Assembly (NCBI GenBank): GCA_910578285.1
Contig: CAJTQL010000015.1
Location: 1-30,601, forward strand
Source of the DNA: an uncultured Helicobacteraceae bacterium
GTDB taxonomy: Bacteria; Campylobacterota; Campylobacteria; Campylobacterales; Helicobacteraceae
Direction of reading: 5' to 3'
Length of the DNA stretch: 30,601 nt
In this document: positions 8,074 through 16,571 of the stretch, piece after piece
How the letters are laid out: every line of letters starts with the position of its first letter
Position numbering within the stretch: the stretch's first letter is position 1
Program-made: the position numbers and the translations under genes
Notes under the pieces: generated by a model
Databases searched by the model: none
The model's input: only the letters and a program-made list of their open reading frames with translations
What the model was told of the DNA's origin: nothing

Positions 8074-8384
8074 TATTGATTATCCTGCGGATTCAAGAGT
8101 GTTACACTGAATGCTTGCAATAAATGCACATCGCGCAAATAATAAGCAAGCTTAAGTTCCATAATGTCAAGGATAATATGAATATGCTGCTGATTGTGAA
8201 GTTTGAGCAAAAGCCCACAAATCGATGGATGGACATCTGCTGCCTCGAGGATAATGAGGCGCAATGTGTCATTCTCTTTGAGCCCAAGGTCGCGAATGGT
8301 TTTTTTAAAAAAGCGATAGTCCTCTTCGCCGCTCATATCTCCTTTGATACGCAATGCGCCATCAGCTAGACGTTTGATTCTCAT
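8073..8384 (-). CDS. Small STAS-like protein of unknown function
   Basis: A 103-residue protein with a good start: AAGGA lies about 7 bases before the ATG. It is a real gene by its spacing: 23 bases after the RluA-type gene and overlapping lgt by one base in TAATG. No signal peptide or membrane helix is seen. The pattern of a short beta strand (LRIKGDM), a hydrophobic strand (LRLIILEA), a helix (SICGLLLKLHNQ), a strand (IHIILDIM) and a final helix resembles STAS anti-sigma-antagonist folds, but no key phosphorylatable serine motif is evident. The STAS idea is a fold-level guess. I do not remember an equivalent gene at this place in H. pylori. Confidence 0.6.
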   Translation of the reverse strand: MRIKRLADGALRIKGDMSGEEDYRFFKKTIRDLGLKENDTLRLIILEAADVHPSICGLLLKLHNQQHIHIILDIMELKLAYYLRDVHLLQAFSVTLLNPQDNQ

Positions 8385-8407
8385 CAGGATTCCTTCACGT
8401 TGATTTG

Positions 8408-9133
8408 CTAATCCATAAAAATTTTTGGCAATGGAGAATGAAAATGATAGCCCAAAAGTTCTAATTTTAAGGCATGGAGCATGATTCGCTCGTTCCCGCG
8501 CCCACCATAGTGCACATCGCCTAGAATCGGAAAGCCAATATGTGCAAGATGCACACGAATTTGGTGTGTGCGCCCTGTGTGGGTGATAATTTTGAGCAAT
8601 GTTTTATTGTTGCGATATTCAAGCGGCTCGATATGTGTGATAGCGCTTTGCCCCTTATCGCTCACAATCGAATATGCCTTTGTGCCTTTGCGCGTCAGAA
8701 TCGGCGCGTCTATTGTCTGTTCGTCTTTGAGCAGTCCACAAACTACAGCGCGGTATTCTTTATAAGCCTGCTTCTTTTGATAGGCGGCAACCGCTCTTTG
8801 CTTGAATTCATGTGTTCCTAACAAAATGACACCGCTTGTCTCTTTGTCGAGCCGATTGATAAGCTCCAAAGAAATTCCGCGCAACAAATCTTCGGACACC
8901 ACAAATGGCGGCTTGTCAAGCGCAAGACAATCCTTGTCTTCAAACAACACCATAGGAGCAACTTCTTTGCGCACCTCAAAGGTTGTATGTTTGGGCAAAA
9001 GGGCGCGCGCAACATGCAAGCGCTTGCCACAGGCTAGCACGAGTCCTTTGTCAATCAATGTCTTCGCCTGCGTATGCGAGATATTTTGTGCTTTTGCGAG
9101 GAGTTTATAGGCCTTTTCCATTGTGATTCTCAT
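8408..9133 (-). CDS. RluA-family pseudouridine synthase
   Basis: Isomerises uridines to pseudouridine in rRNA or tRNA. The 241 residues contain an N-terminal S4-like RNA-binding stretch (about 6-50) and the RluA catalytic motif INRLDKETSG with the aspartate nucleophile at residue 96. THTGRTHQIRVHLAHIGFPILGD near 185-207 is a second hallmark. The target uridine cannot be told; RluC- and RluD-like enzymes share these motifs. The ATG overlaps the waaA stop codon in ATGA. A gene of this family lies between waaA and lgt in H. pylori too (HP0956, from memory). Confidence 0.88.
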   Translation of the reverse strand: MRITMEKAYKLLAKAQNISHTQAKTLIDKGLVLACGKRLHVARALLPKHTTFEVRKEVAPMVLFEDKDCLALDKPPFVVSEDLLRGISLELINRLDKETSGVILLGTHEFKQRAVAAYQKKQAYKEYRAVVCGLLKDEQTIDAPILTRKGTKAYSIVSDKGQSAITHIEPLEYRNNKTLLKIITHTGRTHQIRVHLAHIGFPILGDVHYGGRGNERIMLHALKLELLGYHFHSPLPKIFMD

Positions 9134-10326
9134 TTCAAAAGAGCAAAAAACTGCTCCTTATCAGGGATTTTTCGCAAACATGTTTTGGGTAAAGCAGCGA
9201 GATTTGCGAGCTTATCAGGTAATTCTTGCGCGTCTATGAGCTGATAATTTTCGACCAAGTCAAACAGCGAAATCTGATTGAAAATGGCATGTCCACTTAG
9301 AAGCGGCACGCCAAAAGCCGCAACCTCGATAGGATTGTGCCCACCCACAGGCACAAATGAGCCACACAAGACAACAACTGACGCAATCGCATAAAACTCG
9401 ACAAGCTCGCCCAAGCTATCGGCAAGGACAATGTCAGATTCTAAAAACATGCCATCTGCGCTGCGCCGAGCCATTGTGTAACCAGCGAAATATGTTTGTA
9501 TGAGCTCCCAAACCAAATCAAATCGTTCGGGGTGGCGGGGCGCAACAAGTAATGTAAAAGGTGGCTTTTTAGAATCGATATACAATGGGCGCAATGCCTC
9601 AAAAAGCAAGGATTCTTCGTCTTTGTGCGTGCTCGCCAACACAACGAGCGGACGCATGGGCGGCGCGAAAAGATGTTGTGTTGTGGGGAGGTTTAGAATC
9701 TTGAGATTGCCCGCAACAGAGACATTTTGCGCGCCAAGGGATTGCAGACAATCTTTGTCGGAATCGCTTTGGGCGAGGACTCTGTCGATATGTGCGAAGA
9801 TATGCGCATAGAACCATGCAAAGCGAAGATATTTAGGATAGGAACGAGTCGAGATTCGCGCATTGAGCAGCACCGCTTGTGCGCCACGTCTTTTTGCGAC
9901 AACAAAGAGTGCGAGCCACAGCTCTGCTTCGAGCACCAAAAGCTTGCGCACATCGCCAACCCACAATGGCAAGAGTGCTTCAAATGGCAGATAACGCACA
10001 AAGATATGCAAGCGCTCGTTCCCGCACATCTGCTGCAACGACACAGCCTTGTCGTATCCCGTTTTGGTGATTGTCGTGAGCAAAATGTTTGTCTCGCAAT
10101 GCGAATCTTTCAGGACAGAAAGCAACGGCAGAATCGAGCTCACCTCACCAAATGAACACGCATGAAACCAAAAATCGATTCGCTTTTGCGGAAAGGCATT
10201 GCGCCATAATACAAAACGTGCAGGCAAAGAATGCTTGTATTTTGCTTTGAGCACAAGCAGCGGCAATGCAAGCAACACAAAAAGCTGCACGAACCAAACA
10301 AACACAAAATAAAATACGAAAAACAT
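9130..10326 (-). CDS. waaA: Kdo transferase
   Basis: Transfers Kdo from CMP-Kdo to lipid A precursor (lipid IVA in the classical pathway) at the inner membrane, the link between lipid A and the core. The protein (398 residues from ATG 10326) has an N-terminal membrane anchor, the family motif WFHACSFGEVSS near 53-64, and a GT-B C-terminal half with LVVLASTHKDEE and VPVGGHNPIEVAAFGVPLL, the nucleotide-sugar site. A TTG at 10332 is an alternative start. It follows flgZ by 15 bases and overlaps the next gene by 4 bases. Confidence 0.92.
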   Translation of the reverse strand: MFFVFYFVFVWFVQLFVLLALPLLVLKAKYKHSLPARFVLWRNAFPQKRIDFWFHACSFGEVSSILPLLSVLKDSHCETNILLTTITKTGYDKAVSLQQMCGNERLHIFVRYLPFEALLPLWVGDVRKLLVLEAELWLALFVVAKRRGAQAVLLNARISTRSYPKYLRFAWFYAHIFAHIDRVLAQSDSDKDCLQSLGAQNVSVAGNLKILNLPTTQHLFAPPMRPLVVLASTHKDEESLLFEALRPLYIDSKKPPFTLLVAPRHPERFDLVWELIQTYFAGYTMARRSADGMFLESDIVLADSLGELVEFYAIASVVVLCGSFVPVGGHNPIEVAAFGVPLLSGHAIFNQISLFDLVENYQLIDAQELPDKLANLAALPKTCLRKIPDKEQFFALLK

Positions 10327-10341
10327 CAGCAATCCAAATCG

Positions 10342-11133
10342 CTACTCCGCAGCCTCGAGTCCGGAAGGTTCTTGCATTTTGGGTTCTTTTTTTGCCTTCG
10401 TTTTGGGCGCTTTTTCTTGCTCGGGCGCGTTCTCATCGACATAGAGAATCCGTCCACAATGCGGGCATGTAATGATGTCTTCACTCTTGCGAATGTCGAT
10501 ATAAAGTTTATCATTTAGGCGAATAAAGCAACCACCACATGCGCGTTTATAGATAGGAACAACACTCGTATTGCGCGCCCATTTGCGAATCTTTTCGTAA
10601 AAATGGGTAATCTTTGGGTCCATATTCCGTGTAAGCTCGTTTTTGGTATGCAAAACTTCCTCACGTTGTTTATAAATCTCATCGAGCACGCCCTGCACAG
10701 AAACTCGAAGCTCTTGTTCGCGTGTATTTAATGCTGCAACCTCTGCCTGTCGGCTTGAAATTTCTTCCTCTTTTGCAGTCTTGTTTTTGCTAAGGCGCTC
10801 GATTTCTTCGTTGGCAAATGTAACTTGTTCTTTGAGAATCTCCTCTTCAAGAGTTAGAGATTTATTTTCTTTTTCAGTCTTAATCATTTTCCATTTATGC
10901 GCAATATCTTCAATTTTCTTGTTGAGCTCTTCGAGATGGATTTCATTCTTGCTAATTTTCAGACAAATATCTGTGTAATCGTCTTGCAAAAGCGCAATCT
11001 CGTTTGTCAAATTGTCCTTGTGTTTAATCACTTGATTGACTTCAAGTTTTGCTTCAGTGATTCGTGGTTCAAACGAATCGATTTTCTTGTCAATTTCGGC
11101 AACTTCAATGAGCTGCTGTAGATAATGATTCAT
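10342..11133 (-). CDS. flgZ: FlgZ-like zinc-ribbon coiled-coil protein
   Basis: A 263-residue protein with a long coiled coil (about 1-165) and a C4 zinc ribbon formed by Cys199, Cys202, Cys223 and Cys226. This is the plan of H. pylori HP0958 (FlgZ), which binds and stabilises RpoN (sigma-54) and has been reported to affect flagellin mRNA. The tail after residue 233 is Lys/Ala/Pro-rich. The start has AAAAGGAG 6 bases upstream. The neighbours, NIF3-like and waaA, are the same as in H. pylori. The role here is inferred from family and position. Confidence 0.88.
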   Translation of the reverse strand: MNHYLQQLIEVAEIDKKIDSFEPRITEAKLEVNQVIKHKDNLTNEIALLQDDYTDICLKISKNEIHLEELNKKIEDIAHKWKMIKTEKENKSLTLEEEILKEQVTFANEEIERLSKNKTAKEEEISSRQAEVAALNTREQELRVSVQGVLDEIYKQREEVLHTKNELTRNMDPKITHFYEKIRKWARNTSVVPIYKRACGGCFIRLNDKLYIDIRKSEDIITCPHCGRILYVDENAPEQEKAPKTKAKKEPKMQEPSGLEAAE

Positions 11134-11144
11134 CTCTGCTCCTT

Positions 11145-11867
11145 TTAGAAAATAATGAATGGTTGTTGGACATCATAGCCTTGTGCTTCGATTCCAAGCG
11201 TTTGCAAAATCTCGAGCATAAATGCGACAAAAAATCTCTCGCTCTCGAAATGCCGTATATCAAAGATTGTGCGCCCCATGCTCCGCGCAATCATTGCGTC
11301 ATGGTAGCGCAAATCGCCGCTCAAAAGGCAATCGACATCAACCAAATCTGCCATGCTTGCGCCCGCTCCGCTAATCAGTGCAGCGGTGCGATAGGCGGGC
11401 TTGGGATTCGCGCACACAATCTGTGTGAGTCCAAATTTGTCCTTGAGATTTGCAACACATTCTGCATGCGTCCAATGCGGCTCGAAAGTGGCGACAAAAC
11501 CATCGCTTTGTGCAGCAAAGCCCAAAACGCGCTCGACAAGCAAACGCGAGAAATGGCTTTTGTCAAAATTCGTGTGCAGCGCGAGAAGTGCGATGTTTTT
11601 GCGCAACAAAATCTGGACGATATGTGCAGGGTAGCGCGCGGTATCAAGGCATTTAAGAGGCTTAAACAACAAAGGGTGATGCACAATCAAAAGCGAATCA
11701 CAGGCGAGCGCCTCGGCAATCTCAAACGTTGCCTCGAGGCTCACAGCAACGCTTGCGACTTGCTGTGTCGCGCTACCAATGTTAAGCCCGCAATTGTCCC
11801 ACGATTCTTGGAGCGCAAAGGGCGAAAGCAAATCAAGCGCGCTCATGATGTCGCAGATTCTATGCAC
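11145..11867 (-). CDS. NIF3/DUF34-family metal-binding protein
   Basis: The family consists of metal-binding proteins of debated function, sometimes annotated as GTP cyclohydrolase I type 2. SPFALQESWDNCGLNIG near the N-terminus, LLIVHHPLLFKPLK with the metal-ligand His pair, and LALHTNFD are all diagnostic. The open frame runs back to 11993 inside glyQ, but those codons are a shadow of glyQ. The GTG at 11867 gives 240 residues, overlaps the glyQ stop codon, and places the N-terminus as I recall it in the H. pylori homologue (HP0959). ATG 11846 is an alternative. The stop codon lies 11 bases before flgZ. Confidence 0.85.
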   Translation of the reverse strand: MHRICDIMSALDLLSPFALQESWDNCGLNIGSATQQVASVAVSLEATFEIAEALACDSLLIVHHPLLFKPLKCLDTARYPAHIVQILLRKNIALLALHTNFDKSHFSRLLVERVLGFAAQSDGFVATFEPHWTHAECVANLKDKFGLTQIVCANPKPAYRTAALISGAGASMADLVDVDCLLSGDLRYHDAMIARSMGRTIFDIRHFESERFFVAFMLEILQTLGIEAQGYDVQQPFIIF

Positions 11868-12723
11868 GTCGTTTGTCCCGTTCGCTCTCTTGCGCTTTGT
11901 AGAGCACAGCAGATTCTTTTGCGAGTTCGCGAATCTTGAGAATATAGTTTTGGCGCTCGGTCGCCGAAATCGCCTTGCGTGCATCAAGCACATTGAAACA
12001 ATGGCTAGCCATCATCACGCAATCGTAGGCAGCAAGCGGCAACTTTGCAGCAAGTGCTGTGCGCGATTCGCTTTGGAAGCTTTCAAACAACGCAAAAAGA
12101 CGTTCTATTGTGGCAATCTCGAAATGATATTTAGAGAATTGATACTCACTTTCCAAATGCACATCGGCATAGCGAAAGCCCTTGCTGTATTCAAGCTCGA
12201 AGACATTTTCGATGCCCTGCAAATACATACAAAGCCGCTCTGCACCATAGGTCAGCTCGACAGCCACAGGCTCGCAAGCGATTCCGCCCACCTGCTGGAA
12301 ATAGGTGAATTGCGTAACCTCCATGCCATCAAGCCACACCTCCCAGCCAAGCCCCCACGCACCGAGCGTTGGTGATTCCCAATTGTCCTCGACAAAACGA
12401 ATGTCATGTTGTTCGGTCTTGAGCCCGAGTGCTTGCAGGCTCTTGAGATAGAGTTCTTGGATATTTTCGGGGCTTGGTTTGATGAGCACCTGAAATTGAT
12501 AATAGCTACCCAAACGATTGGGATTCTGTCCATATCGCCCGTCTGTTGGGCGGCGCGAAGGAGCAACATACGCAACGCTCCAAGGCGCACTATCGAGCGA
12601 ACGCAGCAAGGTCGCGGGATGGAATGTCCCTGCACCTGCTGGAATATCGTAGGGCTGGACGATGAGGCAGCCCTGCTCTTTCCAAAACAGCTGCAAGCGC
12701 AACAACAAATCAGAAAATGTCAT
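11860..12723 (-). CDS. glyQ: Glycyl-tRNA synthetase alpha subunit
   Basis: Catalytic subunit of the alpha2beta2 bacterial glycyl-tRNA synthetase. The 287-residue protein starts FSDLLLRLQLFWKEQGCLIV and contains the GlyQ motifs AGTFHPATLLRSL, PSRRPTDGRYGQNPNRLG and YYQFQVLIKPSP, with LEVTQFTYFQQ-like and GIACEPVAVELTYGAERL segments. The partner gene glyS is not in the window. An AGGAGC ribosome binding site lies upstream, with candidate -10 boxes before it, so this gene probably opens the long minus-strand run. Confidence 0.96.
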   Translation of the reverse strand: MTFSDLLLRLQLFWKEQGCLIVQPYDIPAGAGTFHPATLLRSLDSAPWSVAYVAPSRRPTDGRYGQNPNRLGSYYQFQVLIKPSPENIQELYLKSLQALGLKTEQHDIRFVEDNWESPTLGAWGLGWEVWLDGMEVTQFTYFQQVGGIACEPVAVELTYGAERLCMYLQGIENVFELEYSKGFRYADVHLESEYQFSKYHFEIATIERLFALFESFQSESRTALAAKLPLAAYDCVMMASHCFNVLDARKAISATERQNYILKIRELAKESAVLYKAQESERDKRRA

Positions 12724-12747
12724 GCTATTTAGCTCCTAAAAAACCGC

Positions 12748-12758
12748 ATTCTAGCATA
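12748..12758 (-). promoter_or_regulatory. Possible glyQ promoter (-10 region)
   Basis: On the minus strand the overlapping hexamers TATGCT (12758-12753) and TAGAAT (12753-12748) precede glyQ by about 30 bases, with AGGAGC between them and the ATG. No clear -35 box is seen. The gap also holds a small hairpin (ATGCT/AGCAT near 12779-12792) just after the stop codon of the upstream gene. Confidence 0.35.
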
Positions 12759-12794
12759 AAAAGCTAAAGGTTTGATGAAATGCTTGGGAGCATG

Positions 12795-13880
12795 TCATGA
12801 TGCCAAAATTGAATCAATCGCCTCGCAAATGGCTTCCTCGCTTCTACCGATATTGAACACGCATTCCTCGCGAAAGGCGGCAATCTCTTGGCTCTTATCC
12901 TCATTTTTCTCTAGAATCTGCTTGAGTTCTTTAAAGTTTCTTGCAGCATATCCAATGTGATGGATATGCTTCACCATCTCTATATCATCACTTGGTAGTG
13001 GGGCAAAAAAGATAGAAGGGCGTAAAGTGCTCAAAGAGAAGGTATAAGCTGTGGTGGAACAATCAGTAATTAACTTTTGTGTTTGGGTATAGAATCTATC
13101 CCCTGATGATTCGTCAAAAATTAGGCGAGATTCGGACATAAAGCGACTCTTTAGCATTCCATACATTTCTGTAATTTTTTTGTTATATGCACTAGGGTGC
13201 GGACGATAGGCAATCTTTTCATCTATGTTGGTCAATAACCATTCGAGAATATTCGCATCATAACCCGCACATATACTAGAAGCAAACAAACTATCAACAA
13301 TCCGCAATGTTGGTGCATAGGTGATTCTATCGATGGCTCGTGTGAGACTCTGATTAAGAGAAATATCAAATTTTGGATAGCCACCATAAATGAGCTGATT
13401 AGTATGATTGGGATGAATTCGTTTGTAGCATTCCACAAATATCTTTGAGGGGGCAATAACATAATCATGTGGAGAAACTTTTGGTGCTTGTAGCATAGAA
13501 TGTGGCATAAAGATTCGCTTTGCTGTTTTGCTTAAAAAACCATCTTCAATACCAATAAGATGCGATGAATCCATTTCGATTATTATATCAATTTCTTTCA
13601 AATCAATATGAATTGGCATTTCACCATCTGTCGTTCTAACCAACCACCCAACAGAAATATTTGATGAAAATTGAGATTCAAAATCAACAGGCATTGGTGT
13701 CATTTTTGCCAAAACCACATTATGTTTTTGTGAGAGCTTTTTTGGAAGATTTCCAAGTTGTTTATAGTATGTTCCAAGTGGAAGAAATATGACAATATTC
13801 TTTTTTGTTGTCGAAAGGAGTTTTTTGATATTCTTTGTTAAGTCTATTTCAATTTTGTGCACTTGTTGCTTAAGGTTCAT
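12795..13880 (-). CDS. CDP-glycerol glycerophosphotransferase-like protein
   Basis: A 361-residue GT-B-like protein. AYRPHPSAYNKK (224-235) and ITDCSTTAYTFSLS (271-284) are the hallmarks of the glycerophosphotransferase family, which moves glycerol-phosphate or similar groups onto envelope polymers. FMPHSMLQAPK and APSKIFVECYKR fit the same fold. No signal peptide or helix is seen. In Gram-negatives such proteins often belong to capsule or surface glycan modification. The acceptor here is unknown. The ATG overlaps the stop codon of the preceding gene in ATGA. The DNA is visibly A+T-richer than glyQ or nspC, which suggests acquisition. Confidence 0.7.
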   Translation of the reverse strand: MNLKQQVHKIEIDLTKNIKKLLSTTKKNIVIFLPLGTYYKQLGNLPKKLSQKHNVVLAKMTPMPVDFESQFSSNISVGWLVRTTDGEMPIHIDLKEIDIIIEMDSSHLIGIEDGFLSKTAKRIFMPHSMLQAPKVSPHDYVIAPSKIFVECYKRIHPNHTNQLIYGGYPKFDISLNQSLTRAIDRITYAPTLRIVDSLFASSICAGYDANILEWLLTNIDEKIAYRPHPSAYNKKITEMYGMLKSRFMSESRLIFDESSGDRFYTQTQKLITDCSTTAYTFSLSTLRPSIFFAPLPSDDIEMVKHIHHIGYAARNFKELKQILEKNEDKSQEIAAFREECVFNIGRSEEAICEAIDSILAS

Positions 13881-14374
13881 ATGAGACTCTTTCCAAGAAA
13901 TTCTGCAATTTCTTCACTTTTAGACGAATCGCGCATGCAAAATAATACCTGTTCTTTAAGAGAGTTGAGGCTATGCGCAAATAAGGCAATGATTTGTAAT
14001 ATAATAAATTGTGGCGCATCAATATTGATGCTATTAAATGAAGGCATAAAAAATATTGCGGGCTTTTGGTAATAAAATGTATAGGCATAAGCGATATGAG
14101 AGGTTGTTGTAACCAAACAACATGTATCCTGCAAATTCTGCAAGGAATCGATGAGGACGATTCGATGCCTATCCTCTAGCGCATTGATAGTGGCTTGTGT
14201 GAGATTTTGAGGATGTTTGGATAGATAGAAAATATCTGCCTCCCCTACACTCAATGTGTCTGAAACATCGCATAGTGTCTCGAGAACCTGAACATCAAAA
14301 CCATGCCCAATATTTTTTAAATAATAATTGTCCTCTGCATAAAACCCTCCAACAGGTGCATACACAATCTGCAT
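13877..14374 (-). CDS. Half-length glycerophosphotransferase-like paralogue
   Basis: A 165-residue protein whose whole length lines up with residues of about 186-361 of the next gene. IVYAP (3-7) matches ITYAP, GFDVQVLETL matches GYDANILEWL, and TTTSHIAYAYTFYYQKPAIF (88-108 region) matches TDCSTTAYTFSLSTLRPSIF. The RPHP motif is degraded to SKHP, and the N-terminal half is missing. It has its own ATG with AAGGAT upstream, no internal stop codon, and a 4-base overlap with its neighbour, so it looks translated. It may be a non-catalytic partner subunit or a decaying duplicate. It follows nspC by 9 bases. Confidence 0.65.
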   Translation of the reverse strand: MQIVYAPVGGFYAEDNYYLKNIGHGFDVQVLETLCDVSDTLSVGEADIFYLSKHPQNLTQATINALEDRHRIVLIDSLQNLQDTCCLVTTTSHIAYAYTFYYQKPAIFFMPSFNSINIDAPQFIILQIIALFAHSLNSLKEQVLFCMRDSSKSEEIAEFLGKSLI

Positions 14375-14383
14375 TGCCTATCC

Positions 14384-15526
14384 TTAGCTATTTCTTTCTT
14401 TATAATATTCATATCCAAACTCGCGCAAGAGTTTGAAACTGCCATCGCTGCGCAACATACCAATCGAGGGCAGCGGGATTCCATTGAACATATTGTTTTT
14501 CACAATTGTATAGTGAATCATGTCCTCAAAAATCACCTCATCTCCAATCTCAATCGCTGTTTCAAAGCTATAATCCCCAATCACATCGCCCGCAAGGCAA
14601 GTTGGAGCTCCCAAGCGATAGGTGTAGGGCAACACGCCGGGCTCACCACTCCCACGAATCATCGGGCGATAGGGCATTTCGAGGCAATCGGGCATGTGTG
14701 CGCTCGCGCTCACATCGAGAATGGCAATCGGCATTGTGTTATAGGTAATGTCGAGCACAGAACCCTTGAGAAAGCCACATTGCCAACCCACAGCCTCGCC
14801 GGGCTCGAGATAGACATCGATTCCGCCATGCCGCGCACGGAAGTCTTTGATGATGTCTATCAATAGATTCACATCATAATCCTTGCGCGTGATATGATGT
14901 CCACCACCAAAATTGACCCATTTCATTTCGTCAATCAAATGCCCAAAATGCAGCTCGAAATGCTCAAGCGTGCGCTGCAACGCATCGCTATTCTGTTCGC
15001 AATGCGTATGGAAATGTAGCCCACTCACACCATCAAGCTCGCATTTATGCAGCTCTTCGGGGACAATTCCAAGCCTGCTACCCTCAATGCATGAGTTATA
15101 AATAGGTGGCGAAACTTCGGAATATAGCGGGTTCAGGCGGATTCCGCAATCAATCTTGCGCCCTGCGCCCAAAACCTTGCGCTTGAATCGGTGCAGCTGT
15201 GTAGGCGAGTTGAAGATGATATGGTCGGCAATGGGCAAAAGCGCGTCTATCTCGCTCTCTTTGAATGCGGGCGAATAGACACAAATCTCGCCATTTTTGA
15301 ATTCCTCTGCGCCAAGCCGCGCCTCATAGATTCCGCTTGCCGTGATTCCATGTAGATATTGCGAGACAAGCGGGAAACTGCGCCATAGCGCATAACCTTT
15401 GAGTGCAAGCAGAATCTTTGCGCCGCTTTGCTCGCTCACATGGTGCAAAATCTTGAGATTTGCACGCAATAAATCTTCAACAAGAACATAGCATGGTGAG
15501 GGAATCTCGGGGTAACGTATTTTCAC
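14384..15526 (-). CDS. nspC: Carboxynorspermidine decarboxylase
   Basis: A PLP-dependent fold-type III decarboxylase that converts carboxy(nor)spermidine to (nor)spermidine, the alternative route to spermidine in many epsilonproteobacteria. The 380-residue product has the cofactor lysine at residue 43 in LLALKGYALW, LHFHTHCEQN, WVNFGGGHHITRKDYD and YLEPGEAVGW. The start is GTG at 15526 with AAGGAGAG about 5 bases upstream. A TATAAT box at 15552-15547 gives a short leader. It is the first gene of a three-gene set with the two glycerophosphotransferase-like genes. Confidence 0.93.
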   Translation of the reverse strand: MKIRYPEIPSPCYVLVEDLLRANLKILHHVSEQSGAKILLALKGYALWRSFPLVSQYLHGITASGIYEARLGAEEFKNGEICVYSPAFKESEIDALLPIADHIIFNSPTQLHRFKRKVLGAGRKIDCGIRLNPLYSEVSPPIYNSCIEGSRLGIVPEELHKCELDGVSGLHFHTHCEQNSDALQRTLEHFELHFGHLIDEMKWVNFGGGHHITRKDYDVNLLIDIIKDFRARHGGIDVYLEPGEAVGWQCGFLKGSVLDITYNTMPIAILDVSASAHMPDCLEMPYRPMIRGSGEPGVLPYTYRLGAPTCLAGDVIGDYSFETAIEIGDEVIFEDMIHYTIVKNNMFNGIPLPSIGMLRSDGSFKLLREFGYEYYKERNS

Positions 15527-15546
15527 AATCTCTCCTTCATCGCAAG

Positions 15547-15576
15547 ATTATAATGTCTATGGGCAAATCGTTTCAA
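15547..15576 (-). promoter_or_regulatory. nspC promoter
   Basis: TTGAAA (15576-15571) and TATAAT (15552-15547) are 18 bases apart on the minus strand. The -35 box overlaps the tsaD stop codon. The predicted start of transcription leaves a leader of about 14 bases holding the ribosome binding site. Confidence 0.5.
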
Positions 15577-16565
15577 AACACGCGCTCTGTGCGCGCCACT
15601 GCACCTAGTGCGAGCGGATGAAACTCATGCAACAAATACGACTGCACGCCAAGCCGCCCAATCATCGCGGCATTGTCGCTACAAAAAGCAAGTGGGGCAA
15701 GCAAGAGCTCCTTGCCGTTTTTGTCAAGCAATATTTGCAGCGATTCGCGCAACAAGCGATTTGCGCTCGCGCCCCCAACAAGCCCAAAGCGCGCATAGCG
15801 GCTTTGGCGCAAAAAACACGTAACTTGTTGCAGCAGATGCGCTACGGCAACGCGCTGAAAACTCGCGCAGATGTCGGCTTTGTCTTGCTCGCTAAGCGGC
15901 TGTGGCAGACTAGCAATGGCAAGGCGTACGCTGTTTTTGAGCCCCGAGAAGCTAAAGGCAATGGTGGGATAATGCGCGAGCGGAATCGTGAATGCAAATC
16001 GCAAATCATCGCCCTTTTGAGCGAGCGACTCGATGATGGGACCACCCGGATATCCCAGCCCCAACATCTTTGCGACCTTATCAAAACTTTCACCAAAGCT
16101 ATCATCAAGGCTCGTAGCGACAATCTCACAATTCTCATGGCAATGGGCATGCAACAAAAGCGTATGCCCACCAGAAACAAGCAAAACATCAAGCGGAAAC
16201 AGCGCGGGCTTTTCCAAAAAGAGCGAATAGATGTGCCCTTTGAGATGGTGCGCAGCAATGAGCGGGACATGCAAACAAAGACAGAGTGCATGTGCCATTG
16301 CGATTCCTTCAAGCAATGTGATGGCAAAACCAGGCGTGTGTGTTACTGCAACAGCACGAATACGTGGCAAAAATGAGGAACAAGCAGCTAGCACGCGCGG
16401 CAAAGCAACAGCATGCAGTCGGCTTGCGATTTCGGGAACAACCCCGCCATGCGGGGAATGCTCGGAATCTTGGGAGATTTTCTGATGAAATGCAATGTGT
16501 AAGCTTGCAATCTCTGTGATGGCAATCGAGCTGTCATCACAGCTGCTTTCAATGCTTAGAATCAC
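15573..16565 (-). CDS. tsaD: tRNA threonylcarbamoyladenosine synthase subunit TsaD
   Basis: Transfers the threonylcarbamoyl group to A37 of ANN-decoding tRNAs, with TsaB and TsaE. The 330-residue protein starts ILSIESSCDDSSIAI and has HGGVVPEIASRLH, the metal-ligand pair in HHLKGHIYS, LLVSGGHTLL and GLVGGASANRLLRE. The start is GTG at 16565, 6 bases after the stop codon of the upstream gene. The neighbours tsaB and tsaE are not nearby. Confidence 0.95.
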   Translation of the reverse strand: MILSIESSCDDSSIAITEIASLHIAFHQKISQDSEHSPHGGVVPEIASRLHAVALPRVLAACSSFLPRIRAVAVTHTPGFAITLLEGIAMAHALCLCLHVPLIAAHHLKGHIYSLFLEKPALFPLDVLLVSGGHTLLLHAHCHENCEIVATSLDDSFGESFDKVAKMLGLGYPGGPIIESLAQKGDDLRFAFTIPLAHYPTIAFSFSGLKNSVRLAIASLPQPLSEQDKADICASFQRVAVAHLLQQVTCFLRQSRYARFGLVGGASANRLLRESLQILLDKNGKELLLAPLAFCSDNAAMIGRLGVQSYLLHEFHPLALGAVARTERVF

Positions 16566-16571
16566 AGCAAA

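Noticed and set aside
11868..11993. N-terminal extension of the NIF3-like protein
   Set aside because: The extra 42 codons lie inside glyQ and do not resemble the family N-terminus; GTG at 11867 fits the gene boundary.
12795..14374. One frameshifted gene instead of two
   Set aside because: The short protein matches the second half of the long one, so the two are duplicates, not two halves of one protein; each also has its own start.
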